From NCBI RefSeq assembly GCF_000226095.1, contig NC_016478.1:1044001-1108000 (forward strand): a stretch of DNA of 64,000 nucleotides, in the 5' to 3' direction. Of the stretch, positions 1 to 14,902 are shown piece by piece. The notes below the pieces were generated by a model that made no database searches, was not told where the DNA came from, and worked only from the letters and a program-made list of their open reading frames with translations. Each line of letters starts with the position of its first letter. The stretch's first letter is position 1. Both the position numbers and the translations under genes were made by a program. This stretch comes from Thermothelomyces thermophilus ATCC 42464 (lineage: Eukaryota > Ascomycota > Sordariomycetes > Sordariales > Chaetomiaceae).

Positions 1-2636
1 TCTTGATCCGCTTCCACCGGAGCATTTGAAAAGCACGTGTAGGTCATGGGGTTGCAGATGATCGAGGCGCTTATCGGAAACCCACAACCGTGCAAGATCA
101 CGAGCCCAGCTGCTCTGCGGGCTGAACGGAATCTGAAGATCCAGGTACCAGCCCTGGCAAATCCATTTTTGCGACCCAAGTCTACACTAGTGTATCCTCA
201 GGAGGTCGTACAGGTGGGTGAGGTGTTTCGAAAACGTCCCGACGTGCATGTGTAGATTTCCTTGTAGGGCTCAACCTCCATGCGATGGATAGGCATTGGG
301 TATGGGGTGCTCCGTAGTGTAGTGTAGTAACAGCAGAGGGCCTCGACTCCCTGCTTCTTGTGGGTCGGGAGCAGATCGCCCGAATGTGGGGAACGGATAG
401 TGGGGTCAATTGGGGTGCTGGTGCCAGTCTCGACAAAGATTGCCTTGGCTTGGTACAAGATTTCGCGGTAACAAACACTCCGGTTGTATTTTATACAGGT
501 GACAAGAAATAATTCGTCATTACGGGCGCTTGATTGAACATATGGATTACTTTCTCGTAAACCTCACACCGATCGGGTGCTCAGACGCTATTCCTCCTTC
601 TACGTTCGAGGACTGTTAATCGCAACGTCAAGGGCCGAGCAGTTGCATCGGGCCTTCTAGCTTCCAGCCGTTAGTGTACACTACGGAGTAGCACCTTCAA
701 TCCTACACTCCTAGTATAGTAAAGCCTAACGATATGCACTCCACCACGTTAGTGTAATATCGACTAGGAGGGGGGGGGGGGTACAGTAATCGGGGCTACA
801 CTTTAGGAATTCCTGAAAACGTGGAAACTCGTGCTGACGATCTAGGGGCCACGAGAAATGTGACTGCCACCACGGGATATTTCCCAAGTGATATCGTATG
901 ACTTCCGCTCCTTGCTCATGGTGTGTCAGACATTAGCAATCCATCGCACCTCACGACGGCCCAGGGCAAAGTTGACTCTGTCCGTCTTGATCCCGTCAAG
1001 CGGCCGACCCCGCTTGAGAACCCTTCCCGTCCCGCCGTTGATGCACTGCAGGATGCCGCGCAGGAGCAGCACGAGGAGAGACCACAACCTTTCGCTAACC
1101 TAATCTTGGCCTTAGTGTACCGAGAATGGCATTGGTACTTCTCCACTAGGCCAGGAAAGCGCCTGTGCATACGAGGACGGCAGGGCAGAGCACTTGCATC
1201 GCGTCGCCGCTCTTGGTCTTCACTGTCTCCCTAGTCTCTGGCAGTCTCCCGGATGATTATGCACGCATTGCATTACAGTGCGACTTCACTGCCGAGAGCC
1301 ACGCTTCTTGGCTGCTCCCTTCCCGCGATTATAGCCAACCAAGTCGTTTTTTTTTTAACTGTCGAAGGTCATGGCTAGTTCGTTGGCATCGTGACATCCG
1401 CAAACGGTCGAACAGCGGGGTTCGACGAGGTATGTATGTACGGATTACATCCTTGGTATATACTTGTATGTGTGGGCCTTGGGGATGGCGGTGTCCGCTG
1501 CAAGAGGGCTACACTAGTGTAATGCAGCTCACACCGGGCGCGCACAGACATCACCAGGATCTCAGTTGGGCAGCTGGCTCTCGGCTCTCGGCAGGATCTG
1601 GAAGCACATGGAAGTCTTGAATTGCCGAGATCTGCGACTTGCTTACTCTCTGTACACTAGAACAACTCGGTATGTATATACATAGACTACCAGCCAGCGC
1701 TGAGCTCCTTTATTGACAAGAGAAGTGCTTCTTCGATTATGCGCACCACGCTAAAACAAGCACTTCGTTGCGCGTTCTATCTTGAGTGGCTTCCCTGGGA
1801 GAGATGCAATCTGGGGCTGAAAGAAAGACTGCGGAAACATGTTTCGGAACATGAAACAGCCCCGCCTAAAGAATTTCAGAGACGGGATTGATAGCTCCCC
1901 CTGTAAGGTAGCGTACCATGTACACTAGCACCCTACGGAGTACACTAGTGCTTTTACTATACTGTGTAGACAAGCCATGACTGCGTTGCTTCTCCACAAC
2001 GAGACCCAATTTTTCCCAGCTTCACCGCCGCGGCGAAACGGTCAAAAGGGCCGTAGGCCAATCCGTCCCTGATGAAAGGAAAAGGACCTCGATATAGGTT
2101 TGTTTCCTCTGTTTTATTTCGATGTACACGCATACGGTCGGGTCGAAAGCCGAGCCGTCCTGCAGCTCCTGGCTGCTAGGCCTGCTTCTTCTCCAATGAG
2201 CATGGGTTAAATTACCCCAGAATCCCATCTCGGATTTTCACTGGGCCACCAACTCTTCACTCTACTTGTGCAGACGACAGTTACTGGCATTGGAGGAACC
2301 GCTCACCGCCGTCAACCGGTAGTGCAACATACTCCATTGCAGCTGTCAAATAGGCATCAGACGGACGGACGATTCCCGATTACACTACGAGTGCGCACGC
2401 TGCCTTAACGTTCACCGACAAACCTGAGCCTTTGTTAGCGTTCAAGTCAGCAAGTTCACAGATGCTTGGGCCGAGAAATTGGGCCACTCAAAGTCCGTTG
2501 CGAGCCATCCTCGTCTGACGATCCCGCTCTGTCGCATAAAAACAGTACACTAACTGCATCGACAGGGATTCCCCAGATTTGGACAATCGTGGCAAGCGCA
2601 CGGCGACCGCCGCCTCGTATGCACAGTAGTACTCCG

Positions 2637-2664
2637 TAGTGTATGTATGTATGTACATACATAT
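2637..2664. repeat. TGTA/TACA inverted microsatellite
   Basis: A run of TGTA units passes directly into TACA units through a central GTAC, so the whole tract is self-complementary and can fold into a hairpin. It lies directly after a TACTCCGTA copy at 2630-2638. The same arrangement recurs at 6046, 17543, 17689 and 50641. Confidence 0.8.
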
Positions 2665-5600
2665 CATAGCATATCCGTACATATACACTCGAGCGCTCCG
2701 AATTCACTCCCAAGTGTATACGGTGCCTACTTGTAAGTTGGGAAATCAGGTCAATATGACAAAATATTCCCGAATACGAGATTAGATTGCACTTTTCGCT
2801 AGCACCTCTGCTAACCCGGTTGAAAGAGATTCAGGGTCGTTTTTGAATTCGTATTGTGTTTCTGTATGGTACAGGTTAGTTGCTGAGTAGAGTGTACGTG
2901 ACACAATACTTCCGTTTTTTTTGTCTCGGGCAAACCGAGGCTGTCTACCTAGTACATACATTGTGCACTACATCCATACCTTGCATACACTACATGCATG
3001 CCTTTGGTATTCTCCGATGTGGCCTCCATTTCATGACAAACTGCGACGAAGTGGCTCGGAAAAGACCCTGTTGATCCCTGCGGAGAACTGCAACCTTGGA
3101 TCACGGCATTCGGTCCCTTCAAGGAGAGACCATGGTACATGCCTGGCTAGGCAGGTACGGATTAGTTAAACCTTTTTCAACGTTGAAGAGCAAGTTGGTC
3201 TTCTGGCCCGGCAGGCAAGTCTTGGCCAATCGCACGACGAGGCGTTGCAGGGCGGCCGATGCAGTCGGTAATCCCTTGCAGCGCATCTACTTAAGTTACG
3301 TGCATGTACATACGCATATGTAGGTAGGTATGTGCAAGCATCTAATGCGCCTTTGCTTCAACTGTAGGCAATGTACTGTGGTTTGGTCGAAATCAAAAGG
3401 TTCGAGCGCTGCTGTAGGGCGTGCGCTATCTGATCGTTGTGTGACGCCTTCCTTGTCGGTGCGCAGCAGCCTACGTGATTTAAGGCCACTTGGTAAAACA
3501 ATAACACGTGCACGCAAGGAGAACTCCCAGATCTGACAATCTACTTGATTCTAGCATGTTGTCCTTTCGCAGCCCCGTCCACCGCTAAACTCGAGTATTA
3601 CTTGCGCTTCTCCCTGAAGGAAAAGAACATGCCGGGAGGCTCGCAGGAGGAGGAAGGGGGGGGGGGGGGGGTAGCGGGGGAAGTCACTACGAGTGACGAC
3701 AGTCCGGCCACCCACGGGAAGAAGATAAATATTCTTTAGGCTCTTTCGGAAAGTATCAGCCACAGGCACGGCGTCTGAAAGGCTGGGAAACCGCGACGAT
3801 CCGCATCATGGTTTACATGGACACCAAGCGGGATCATCAAAGACGGGAACGGGACGATGCCTTTGGCGCCCGGAAAAAGTCCGATGCTCAAAAAAAAAAA
3901 AAAAAAAAAAGGTCAAGGCATCCTTGCGGTTACTGAGGCGAACCACAGCAATCGAGCGCCACACCTTCTGCCCTTGCCCGCTCGTCTTCCGTCTCGAGTG
4001 TATGCGATAACTACACGTACACTATGGTAGTGTACATACTGCGAGAAATATCCTGCTTGCTTGATGCTTTTGCCTGGTTAGCCGCATGCAGTTGGCCATA
4101 ATGACTGGCGTGCATGTCGGGGGCCAGTGTGGAAGGGCCATGGCATCCGCGCGCCATCATCCCGCTTGCTTAAGATAACAACGAGGGAGATGAGAAAAGG
4201 ACAAGATCACGTTGAAGTCACCAGCTTCGTCGGAGGTATCCAGTATGACGCAGCTTGATCTACCAATGAAGCATTCGCATTTCACCGGGAAGGGGGGTGG
4301 GGTTGTCGAGGGAGTAGAGGTGAGGCGAGTTGGTGACGCGTTCTAGGTGATACCGGGAAGATCCAGCTCTCCGGTGGTCGGTCCCGTCCTTGTGCTCCAG
4401 TTCTACGACACACAGATCCATCATGTCTGTGTATCCCCCAGAACAACGAAAACAACACAGTGGAGGTCGCCGCGGCTGAGCGTCGCACTTGGAACCGGAG
4501 ACAGCCTCCATTTTCTTTTTATCCATTCTCCGACTCTGGCTTGGGGGGCCCTCGCATTTGCGTCTGTTGTTGGGTACAGTACCTGAAGTCGAAAAAAAAA
4601 AAGCAAAAATTTCACCTGTTGGTTAAACCCCAAACGTTGCACCGGCACAGCAGTATCCCCTTGCCTCTTGCCCCTCGGGCTCCTCGAATCACATGTGGTC
4701 GTGCGTTGCGGCAGGGCGGTCGCAGCTCATTGTCGCAACTTGGTTCAAACTCGGGGGGAGCGCCCGCTCTTCGATCTGCTGATACTCCGTACCGCGCGCG
4801 ATATCACGCACCTGCCCTGCTGCGCACTCAGGCCGAGATTCATCCCCCAGTTGCGACGGCACTGTAATATTGAACAGAGACTTTGGGATACTGATGTGGA
4901 ATGACAAGAAGGGAGGGGTTTAACAGCAACTGGTGTAACGGCCTTGACGACTCGAATCTCCGGAAATGGGACTGCCGGCAGGATCGGAACTGCCCCTCTG
5001 GCCTTCTAGTGACTGATTCGTGTCCTTGGGAATCATGGTGGATTAGCTATCACCTAATACCCATCCATGCCTCGTTTTCCTGGCACGTATGGCATTTCTA
5101 GGCCCTATCCGCCACACATGCCCATTCTTTCTTTCCCAACTCGGGACATTTTCTCACAAGGCCGTCGTTATTTCCGGCCTCAGGCTGCTTCGTCCTCTTC
5201 CTCGTTCCAGCACCGCGCGCTTGTGGCTGGCCTACGGTGTAGTGTATTTCCGATCTTTCCGTCCTATTTGGCTTGGCGGCATCGAACACATGGGCATCCG
5301 GGCATGTCTCTCTGTTCTCTGACCCTTGCTCCTCGGCTTCTCGCTTCCACCGCAGCACCCAGGGGATCTCTCCCTTTTCCACCCCTCCGCTGCTCCCCCC
5401 CCCCCTGCAACCGGTCCAGCAGCGGGCCCCCGGACGCTAGACTGGGGTTCCATGCCTTCTAGGAACGTTAGCGTCTGCAAGTACCAAATGTACACTACAT
5501 ACCCCTAGCCTCGAAGCACACCGGCCGGAGCTGCGGCTTGCTGAGTTGCAGGTACCCTTCCGCACCCCGGTCGGTACCTGGGGTACAGCATGTGGGGGCC

Positions 5601-6045
5601 TCAGGGTGCGAAGTTGCCATCGCAAAGTCCGTGCGAAGCAGCCCAGTAGCAAATGGACTGCTCAACCAGATTTCGATAGGCCCCCCCGCCCGACTGGGCA
5701 AAAAGAGGGGGAAAGGGCCTCTCTTCTGAAGCAGTCTGCCCATTCGCCAATTCCAAAGCAGCAGCCAGCCCGCGCCGACCGGGGGGAAGGGGGAGGGGGG
5801 ACGAAGAAGGACCAGGGCCAGCGGTGTGCGTCTCTCGCTCCTTCCCGCATGTCTCGCACCTGTCTTCAGGGCTGCTGCCGCCGCCGCTGCCAACTGGGCT
5901 GCTTGGTGGCTGCTGCTTCTTGCCCTTGTGTATGTGGTAGTACTACTCCGTACTAGTAGTGTTAGCACGGTTCATTATGTAGCGAAAGTGCATGCTGTAA
6001 TCCGTACGGAGGACTAGTAAGCACAATACACCATGGAGGTACTGT

Positions 6046-6088
6046 ATGTATGTACATACATACATACATACTAGTACATACACTAGGT
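6046..6088. repeat. TGTA/TACA inverted microsatellite
   Basis: Two to three TGTA units switch into about five TACA units, then pass through ACTAGT into a further TACATAC stretch. The tract is self-complementary around its GTAC centre and lies in the gene-poor region. Confidence 0.8.
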
Positions 6089-8566
6089 TGATACTGCCCT
6101 CCCGCAACGGGCTTGTCTCACTGACCGCTGGAAGGGACGAACCTGTCTCTCTCTCTCCCGCGCGCCCTTCCTGGGGTTGTCGCCTCTAGTCTTGTAGAAT
6201 ACGTACTCTGGACCTCCCATCGCGAGCAACACAAGCCACGCCCGCCAGCCGTCCCGACCACGTCCACCCATTCATTCCCACATATCGCGTTTTGACGGGA
6301 AAGACGGTCATATTTCGCCCAGGGAATGCTCCGTAGGTGATTTGTATGTGCATGCCTGACACAGCGCGTTCCATTGTTAGTGCACCCATGGGTGAATGAG
6401 CCCCGCGACAAACAGGCCATGCGGTGCCGCTCAGGAGCTGGTTACAGCAACGGAGGGAAGGCCAAACGCCTTTTCATTTCCTCTTCAGCCCAACCTTTGC
6501 ACAAAACTACTTGTATGTATGTACTTGAGTACTCTGTAACTTAGCTGCATCTGGTGAGGCAGAGGCAGGGCATCCCCACGGCAGCCAAATCAGCTGGGCC
6601 CTTTCCTGTTCCTCGCCATCTGGGGCACCCTTTTCGTCGATCATGGCGCCGGCGGTTACCTTTTCGAGGAAAGCTCGGGTAAATTTGTAAGAGGACGGGA
6701 GAGTATCAGCCGGCCAGGGTGCCCCCCTCCCCCCTACACTATGATGACCCTTCGCAGTAGTGTACACCCTTGGCTACACTACACTACACTAGCCCTCCTG
6801 CTTCCACAGCAGCAGCCGGGCCTCGCTAATCCTTCGTTTAAGAGGTCCCCCCCAGGTACGAATTACGGTTACGGGCGAATGCTCACGCTCACTCTCCATT
6901 TTGGACCTGGCACTGGCAGCCATCCCGAACCGAACGACACAATTATCGTCAGCGCTACACTACTATAGCCGTTTGAGGGCGACCCGATAGCTCTGCAGAA
7001 CCGGCATACCGACATCCTGCCCTCCACGTTACTCCCGCGGGCACTTAACTGCGCCGGCAGCTCGCACCCGAGCCAGCTGCGCGTCAGTCAGGCTGTTCTC
7101 ATCGTGGGCCTGCTGCAACCGGGAGTAGATCGAGCCCTTTGCACTCACACCAAGCGTCACTAATACCTTCTTTTCTTAATCCTAATTTGTTTTCTTTCCT
7201 CCAATCTCCCCTCTGCGGACATCCAAATCCTCAACGGACAAGCGCACCAAGAAGGCGGCCACCGCAGCTCACCGAGGTTTAGCAGTGACTTCACACCTAG
7301 AGCCTCATCGAGCTGGCCGGAGGTTGTAGCGCGCAGCAGCATTTTCATCAATACCAGCAGCCCCCCTGCCGGACAGCTGGAGCTTGGGCGCCCCTTATCC
7401 CGCCCGTCTCTACACAATTAGCACTTCACTGCGACCGGGAGAAGGAAGAAGCTATTCGAGGTTGCAGTGCTGTGGTTTGGAGGCTAGCAGCCCGCAGCAT
7501 CGAGAGCCCAGACTGCCGTGCCGTCTGTTCTCGATCCATCGCCTCCCGTCGTCGTAACGCGCCGCTATCGTTAGCTCCCCCCCTTCCCCACACCACGAAC
7601 CGGCGGACTAGCCAAGCGTGGAACACGGGTCCGAGGTATAGTAACACCGTTTATATTGCATCGCCGGTGCCCCAGGGTTCTTGAAAACCCTGCGCCGACG
7701 AAAACCACCAAACCCGTTATCCGTGTCGTTTGGTCCGGTGCCGACACCACCCTGTTCCCAGGTCGGCTTCTGCTTCTCTGTACATACAATACCCCACCCG
7801 AACCCTCGGCCGCTCGCCCTCCCGTTTAAAAGGTAGAGAGGTTGGGCTTCCGGGGCCGTCAAGGGCCAAGAATCAGTACGCGATACATGGAATACTATCT
7901 CGGCCTCCAGCTTCCCTTCGTGCTCGGCCAATATATCGGCTCCCCGCTTTCCGCAAGAAGCAACCACAATACGCCCAGCTGAGACGAGAAGCCGGGACCT
8001 TTTTTCGTTTGTTAGCGGGAGCCCGTCGGCTAACCGTCTACGGACCTCCACTCCGTCGATAATAGCTTTGCTTTTCTCTTACACTTGTAAGAGTAGCCGG
8101 CCAAAAACTCTTGGACCGGCCGCCGGGTTCCCTGGGGTCATTAGTCACACGGAATTTCGGGCGTCCCGAGCATTTTTTTTGGAGAGCGAAGAAGCGCAAG
8201 AACCCGCCAAGCACTCGAGCTCGGTCTTTCAGCAACTCACGGCCCCTGGCCACCTAGTTCGGCAGTCGACGACGTACCTGTTAAGTCACAAGCCAAAGCT
8301 CCTGCACCTGCAACAAAGCTGCACTCAGGCATCAACAGGGCTGCCAGCAGCACCTAGCCTGGGGGATCTGCGGAGCGCGTTGTGGTTCATCTCCCGCCAC
8401 ACCCCCCCGTCTGAAACCTGGCGTACGCTTGACACCTGGACTCCCAACGTGCCGGATTAGCTCCGTGTCCGCGCTCTTGCAGCATTAAAGCGACGCCCAA
8501 ATAAGCAAAGGTACGAGGTACTTCTTGTTCCCGTCATGCAAGGCTTGGCCACCCGTTGCCGTCATT

Positions 8567-8584
8567 CCCCCCCCCCCCCCCCCC
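8567..8584. repeat. Homopolymer of 18 C
   Basis: An uninterrupted run of 18 cytosines lies about 780 bp upstream of the C2H2 gene. Homopolymers this long are prone to length error in assemblies. Confidence 0.9.
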
Positions 8585-9255
8585 GGCTTATCGTAGACAC
8601 CACACCCTCGCCCAGCTAGTCACACCCCTCCATGGCCCTCCCGCGGTCCGCTTCCCTTCTCTCAGCCTTTTACCTTCACCTGACTCCTTAAGATCAGACA
8701 TCCGCTCCCCTTCATCACCATTTGACGTGACAGGCCTGGTATTTCGTCACTTGTTTACTTGGGGTGCTGGCGCAGTTCGTCGCCGGTCTTGCCGTTGCCG
8801 ACATTCTGGGAGTTCACTGAATTAAAGCCTTGGCTTCGCCAGTCCATCGTGTCCTTTCGCCCCCAACAAAGTTGTGTGGTCAAAAGCACTTGTCCCCTTC
8901 CACGGTGCTCGTGCTGCCGCCATCACACCTTTCGTTGCGATACAAGATCGCCTAACTCTCACTCAACCGTCGTCCTTGGTTTCGGGTCGATCTTCGTCTG
9001 CGGAACCATCAGCCCTTCCGGCGCTTGCACGAAGGTGTCGCGGGAATCTTCATAATCCGGTCGCATTCAGGGAGATCACGCTCGGACATCCCTCCGCGAA
9101 CCGGGGTAGCCACACAGACCGGTAAACCTGTGCGGCTCCAGGCCAGCAACCCGTTGAGCCACCCCCCGCATGCTGAGGCCATTCTTGCCGCCTGGTTTTC
9201 CCTGCTCGCCATCTCTCCACACCACCCCCCTCCCGGAGGCGAAACGGTGACGCTC

Positions 9256-9262
9256 TTATAAG
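9256..9262 (+). promoter_or_regulatory. Possible TATA-like element of the C2H2 gene
   Basis: TTATAAG stands about 105 bp upstream of the chosen start codon at 9367, in otherwise GC-rich sequence. This is only a composition match; no transcript evidence is available from the sequence. Confidence 0.25.
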
Positions 9263-9366
9263 TAGAGAACGTGCGCAGCCGACCCGTCCCAGCCCGTCCG
9301 CGCACCGATCCTCGAGCGGCAAGGCATATTAACCACTGGAAACCAGGATCATCAAAGTCGCCAGAG

Positions 9367-11060
<1,694 letters not shown>

Positions 11061-14000
11061 GCGGGTGTTATGACCGTCATTGCCGTTATTGCCACCGTCG
11101 TTCGCATTTTCTCGCCACGTTTTGGGTGTTGTCGCCTGCTGCGTCGTTGCTGTCGCTCCGCCGAAGATGACATGAGCATCGATCGCAGTGTTGGCGGCCT
11201 CTTGTTCCGACCTTCAACCTGGCTCCTTCTCCTTTCTTCTCGTATATTCTTGATCCCCTGTCACTTTGAATTCATCAATACCCCCTCGTTTTAACCCTTC
11301 ACCCTTATATCTTATCCCTTTGATGTCAATACCCCCTTTCTTCTATTCCGGGACTGCCTGCCTTGTTGCCGGTTGAACCCGTGTACCATCACTTTGCCCC
11401 ATTCACATCCTCATCATCAAGGTTTGTTCATGTCAAATCGTCGGGTTATGGCTTATGCTTCTGGTTCAATGTGTTGTTTTTGGCTGGAGTAGTATGACAT
11501 GGTTGGCTGGTTATTCATGGCGATTTTCGGGTGAGAAATCGGGTGATGGGCGGTCGGGCGGACGGACGGACAGACGGACGGATGGATGGATAGGGCTGGT
11601 CGTCGGGCGGGAAGGCTGTTGGTTGGCGTCCCTTCAGCGCAGCAGAGTGCCAAACACCTCTTTCCTTGATGTTCGCGTGGAAAAGAAAAGAGAAGCTCCC
11701 CAGACATAACTGGTGAACACGATGTCTCAACATTGTCTCACCAGTTGTCCTCGCTTGCTCTTTGTCTATCCTCGGCGAGTTTCATGTCAAGCGCTGACCC
11801 GCTTTCATCTGCTGTCCCGATTTCTTTTGCCTGAGACGCTCCTGTGGAGAGATGCCGGGACCGTTGTCGGTCTCGACATCCTCCCCACAGAGCAGGGGCG
11901 AGACAAGCGACGTGGGTGGGGCAGGAGTCCTAGGTCTTGGTCGATATGTCGTCGTTGCCTCTGTCTTATGGTTTGCTTGTTGGTTCGTTGGTTTGCATGT
12001 CGGTTGGCAAGAGACAGCTCCGGTGTGGTGCACGAAAAGCATGTGACTAAAACGGGTGGAAGGTGTGTCGAATGAAATGGCTAAAGATGTTGAACAATGA
12101 TGTTGAGCTTTTTAAATGAACGACCGAGTTTTGTGTTTCTCTCCCGCTTCCGGTCAGTTTTTGCCCAGCAATGACTGCTCATCATGAATTGTCGTGCCTT
12201 GCTGAGTCCGGTTCTAGCGGCTCTTATTAGGACTGTCAACAATGGAGGTTTGAGGGCGTGTCAGAGGGGATGGTATGGGACGAAGTTAAGTGCTGAAACT
12301 GTTGGGGTGACTAGTGATAATCGGGTAGTTGAGGAGACAAGTTGAGAGGTCGAAAAGAATATGAACATATGGTGTGGTTTCTGCTCTTTTAATTCTCGAT
12401 TTCAGTTCTTTACAGGAGTGACTTGGATAATCAGAAAGGAAAGGGAGGAGGAAGAGGCAAGAGAGGGGAGGAACGAGGAGGGGAGTCGCTTGGGCCCGCC
12501 GATTCTTCAACAGGTGAGAGACCTTCGATTGACTGGTGCTGTAAACCCATATTTGAGGGGTGCCAAAGCCATCGTGCAACGGCATTGCGTGGTCTCGTGG
12601 TCGGCGGTCTGTCTCCAAGCTCCCTCAGTACGCGGTACAGAGACGGTGAGACTGCCGGACCCGGCTGTGAGTCTAATCCGGGGGTGAGACGGATGTACAG
12701 GATAGGTCGAGGAAAAGTTGAGAAGGAAAGGGGAAACGGGGGAACCGGGGGATGGGGAAGGGAGAAAGAAAGGGAGGAAGAAGGGAGGCAGGAAGGAAGG
12801 GAGGAAGGGAGGAAGGAAGGAAGAAGGGAGGGAGGAAGGAAGAAGGGAGGGAGGAAGGAAGAGAGGAAGAAAGATGAGAAAGGAAGGAAGGACTGGAGGA
12901 TTAGAGAAGGGAGGAAGAGATAGATCAGGGGGCGTTTGCCTGATGCTCAGATGCAGACTGCACTAGATGTGGCTCTTTCCCTTTTCTCTGACGTACATAG
13001 ATGGCAAGGCTTAGCCATGTGGCCAAGTGCATGAGGGACGGTGTGGTGTGTTGGTGTAAGCTCGAGTCAAGAGTTGCACTGAGAGGAACCGCAATTTTAG
13101 CCGGCGACGGAGCCAAGCAATTGTAGAAGAGATGAGGGTTTGTGCAGCTCGGTAGTGTTAGTAGACAAGTGATGCGATGGTTGGTGGTGGAAAGCGGTTG
13201 ATGGCGGCCGGGAGGTAGCCCACCGCAGTGCTTCGTGCCTCTCTGACCAAGGCAGGTCTGGAAGGATGTCCCTCCACAGAAAGTGGAATGGACACAAGTA
13301 TAACGGGTGAACTTTGCTCGACGATGCCGGATAGGATACGCTAACCGCTGCGTAACCGCATCCCCTTGCAATGCCGCTGCCTGGGCACCCGTTTGCTCGT
13401 GTCCACTGGATTCGTATTTTGTCTCGTCCTGCTGCGAGGCGGCTGCACGGCGGTGCCTGGCGTGGACGGGGCAAAATTGGCGGGCGGGCCAATGGTGGGA
13501 ATGAACTGGTCTAGTCGCAAGGACTGCGTAACAAGCAGTGCTCCGTTGAGCGATCCGACTCAATGAGCGGAGGCCGCAGGCCGCAGACACGGGCACAGGG
13601 ACAGACGCTGATGCAACCGTAGGTGCGTAGATCAGATGGCTCAGTTCCAGATTTTCTCCCTTCTGGAAGAATTCTGGCGCGCGCTTCAGGCGAGACGCAA
13701 CCGATCCTTGGACTATGACGGCGCGATGTGAGTCTGTGGCGCGGCGGTTCGTCTTGTTCCGCTGCAACTTGTCGGCTCTGGCTGCAGGACTCGGAAGAAG
13801 CGGGAGAGGAAAGGGCAGGGTGAAGAAAGGGCAGCTGGGAAAGAGCCCCAGCAAGGAACAGAGGCTGTAAGTGCCTTGCGTACCATACATCGGCAGTAGT
13901 TTTGCTGACTCTTCTTCCAGTGTTGCAAGTTGTGGGCCATCTTGAAGTGCTGAGAATGAAACAATCAACCCTCCCCGTCACTAGGTATTTCAAAAACACG

Positions 14001-14902
14001 CCTGGGCTCTGCGCCTTTTTGACGCCTTTCGACCACTAATAGAGTCCACATTCACATGCAGTTACCATTCCACCGGCACTGAACAAAGCCGGCTTTTAGT
14101 GCAACGAGATGGCTGGCCACGATTGCAAGTTCTCGCTCGTGATTGGCCGAAGCGTGCCGCCAGCTCGCAAGCACTGCTGATCTTGATGGATAGCAGGCGC
14201 CGAGGCGGCGGGGCAAGCGCTGGAAATGCGAATTTGTGCGCAGCGCCCCGCTGAAGCTACACAACAAAAGACACGGTGATCGGTACCAGAGAAGCCTCAA
14301 CTGGAGAGCGGCACCTTGGGGCGGTAGATAATCCTCCCTGCCAGGCCGAAGCTATCAAGGATCGTCCACACCCATCGTACGAGCAACTACTCCGTAACAC
14401 GTATGTAATCCGTACACGACTCCGCACCATTCGGCCTGTGCTATGTAACGTTTCTCCGACCCTGGCCCCATCAATTGAACGATGGGAGTTGGGACATCAG
14501 AGTCAAACAGCTCCCCCAGTGCATGTGGTGCTGGATGTTGTATGTACACTAGTGTAAGTCAATCGGGTGGACCCCGAGCACCCGATCAGTCGGTTCTCGT
14601 CCCTGGAGGGCACATCAGCGGAGGAGGTCCGTTCGAGGGCCTGGAACAACCGAGCAGAGGGTCCGGTTGGTCCAAGCTGCCGATGCCCAGAACGTCGCCG
14701 GGGTCTTGGCACGGGGAAACATCAACGTCCGCTCCTACTATATGGTAGTCGTGGGGCAACATTCAATATCCGCATACTCGTAAGGCAGACGCTGGAACCA
14801 GAGAGCGGAACACGCCAGACCGAGATCGCGCAAAAAAGGTTCACGGCCGCGCCGCCGAGATTGCCCAATTAACATTGAGAACGCCGAATCGGGAAACATA
14901 GC
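11061..14902. other. 3.8 kb spacer, no recognised gene
   Basis: The first part is probably the 3' untranslated region of the C2H2 gene. It contains a GGAC/GGAT microsatellite (about 11550-11592), the polypurine tract at 12754-12873, a TACTCCGTA copy (14388-14396) and a TACACTAGTGTA palindrome (14545-14556). A long open frame on the minus strand (12925-13968) has unstructured Ser/Pro/His-rich composition and overlaps open frames on the other strand, so I do not call it. Confidence 0.55.
12754..12873. repeat. Polypurine tract (GGAAG-type)
   Basis: These 120 nt are purine on the plus strand except for a single C at 12789, built from degenerate GGAAG, GGGA and GAAG units. Purine-rich sequence with a few pyrimidines extends from about 12710 to 12925. 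Such mirror-like homopurine runs can adopt triplex structures and tend to change length. Confidence 0.85.

Larger units (their letters stand above)
1..9366. other. Gene-poor 9.4 kb region with simple repeats
   Basis: I see no protein family in any frame here; the open frames are short, lack domain-like composition and overlap each other on both strands. The stretch is rich in homopolymers (12 G at 770-781, about 15 G near 3657-3671, about 20 A near 3891-3910, 18 C at 8567-8584), in TGTA/TACA inverted microsatellites (near 2637-2664 and 6046-6088), and in two recurrent short motifs: the palindrome TACACTAGTGTA (183-194, 1510-1521) and TACTCCGTA or its complement (682, 1934, 2630, 4783, 5944). 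The last 1 kb becomes pyrimidine-rich and is probably the promoter and leader of the C2H2 gene that starts at 9367. Confidence 0.6.

Noticed and set aside
12925-13968. 347-codon open frame on the minus strand
   Set aside because: Unstructured Ser/Pro/His composition, no recognisable domain and several overlapping frames on both strands; typical of GC-rich fungal spacer.
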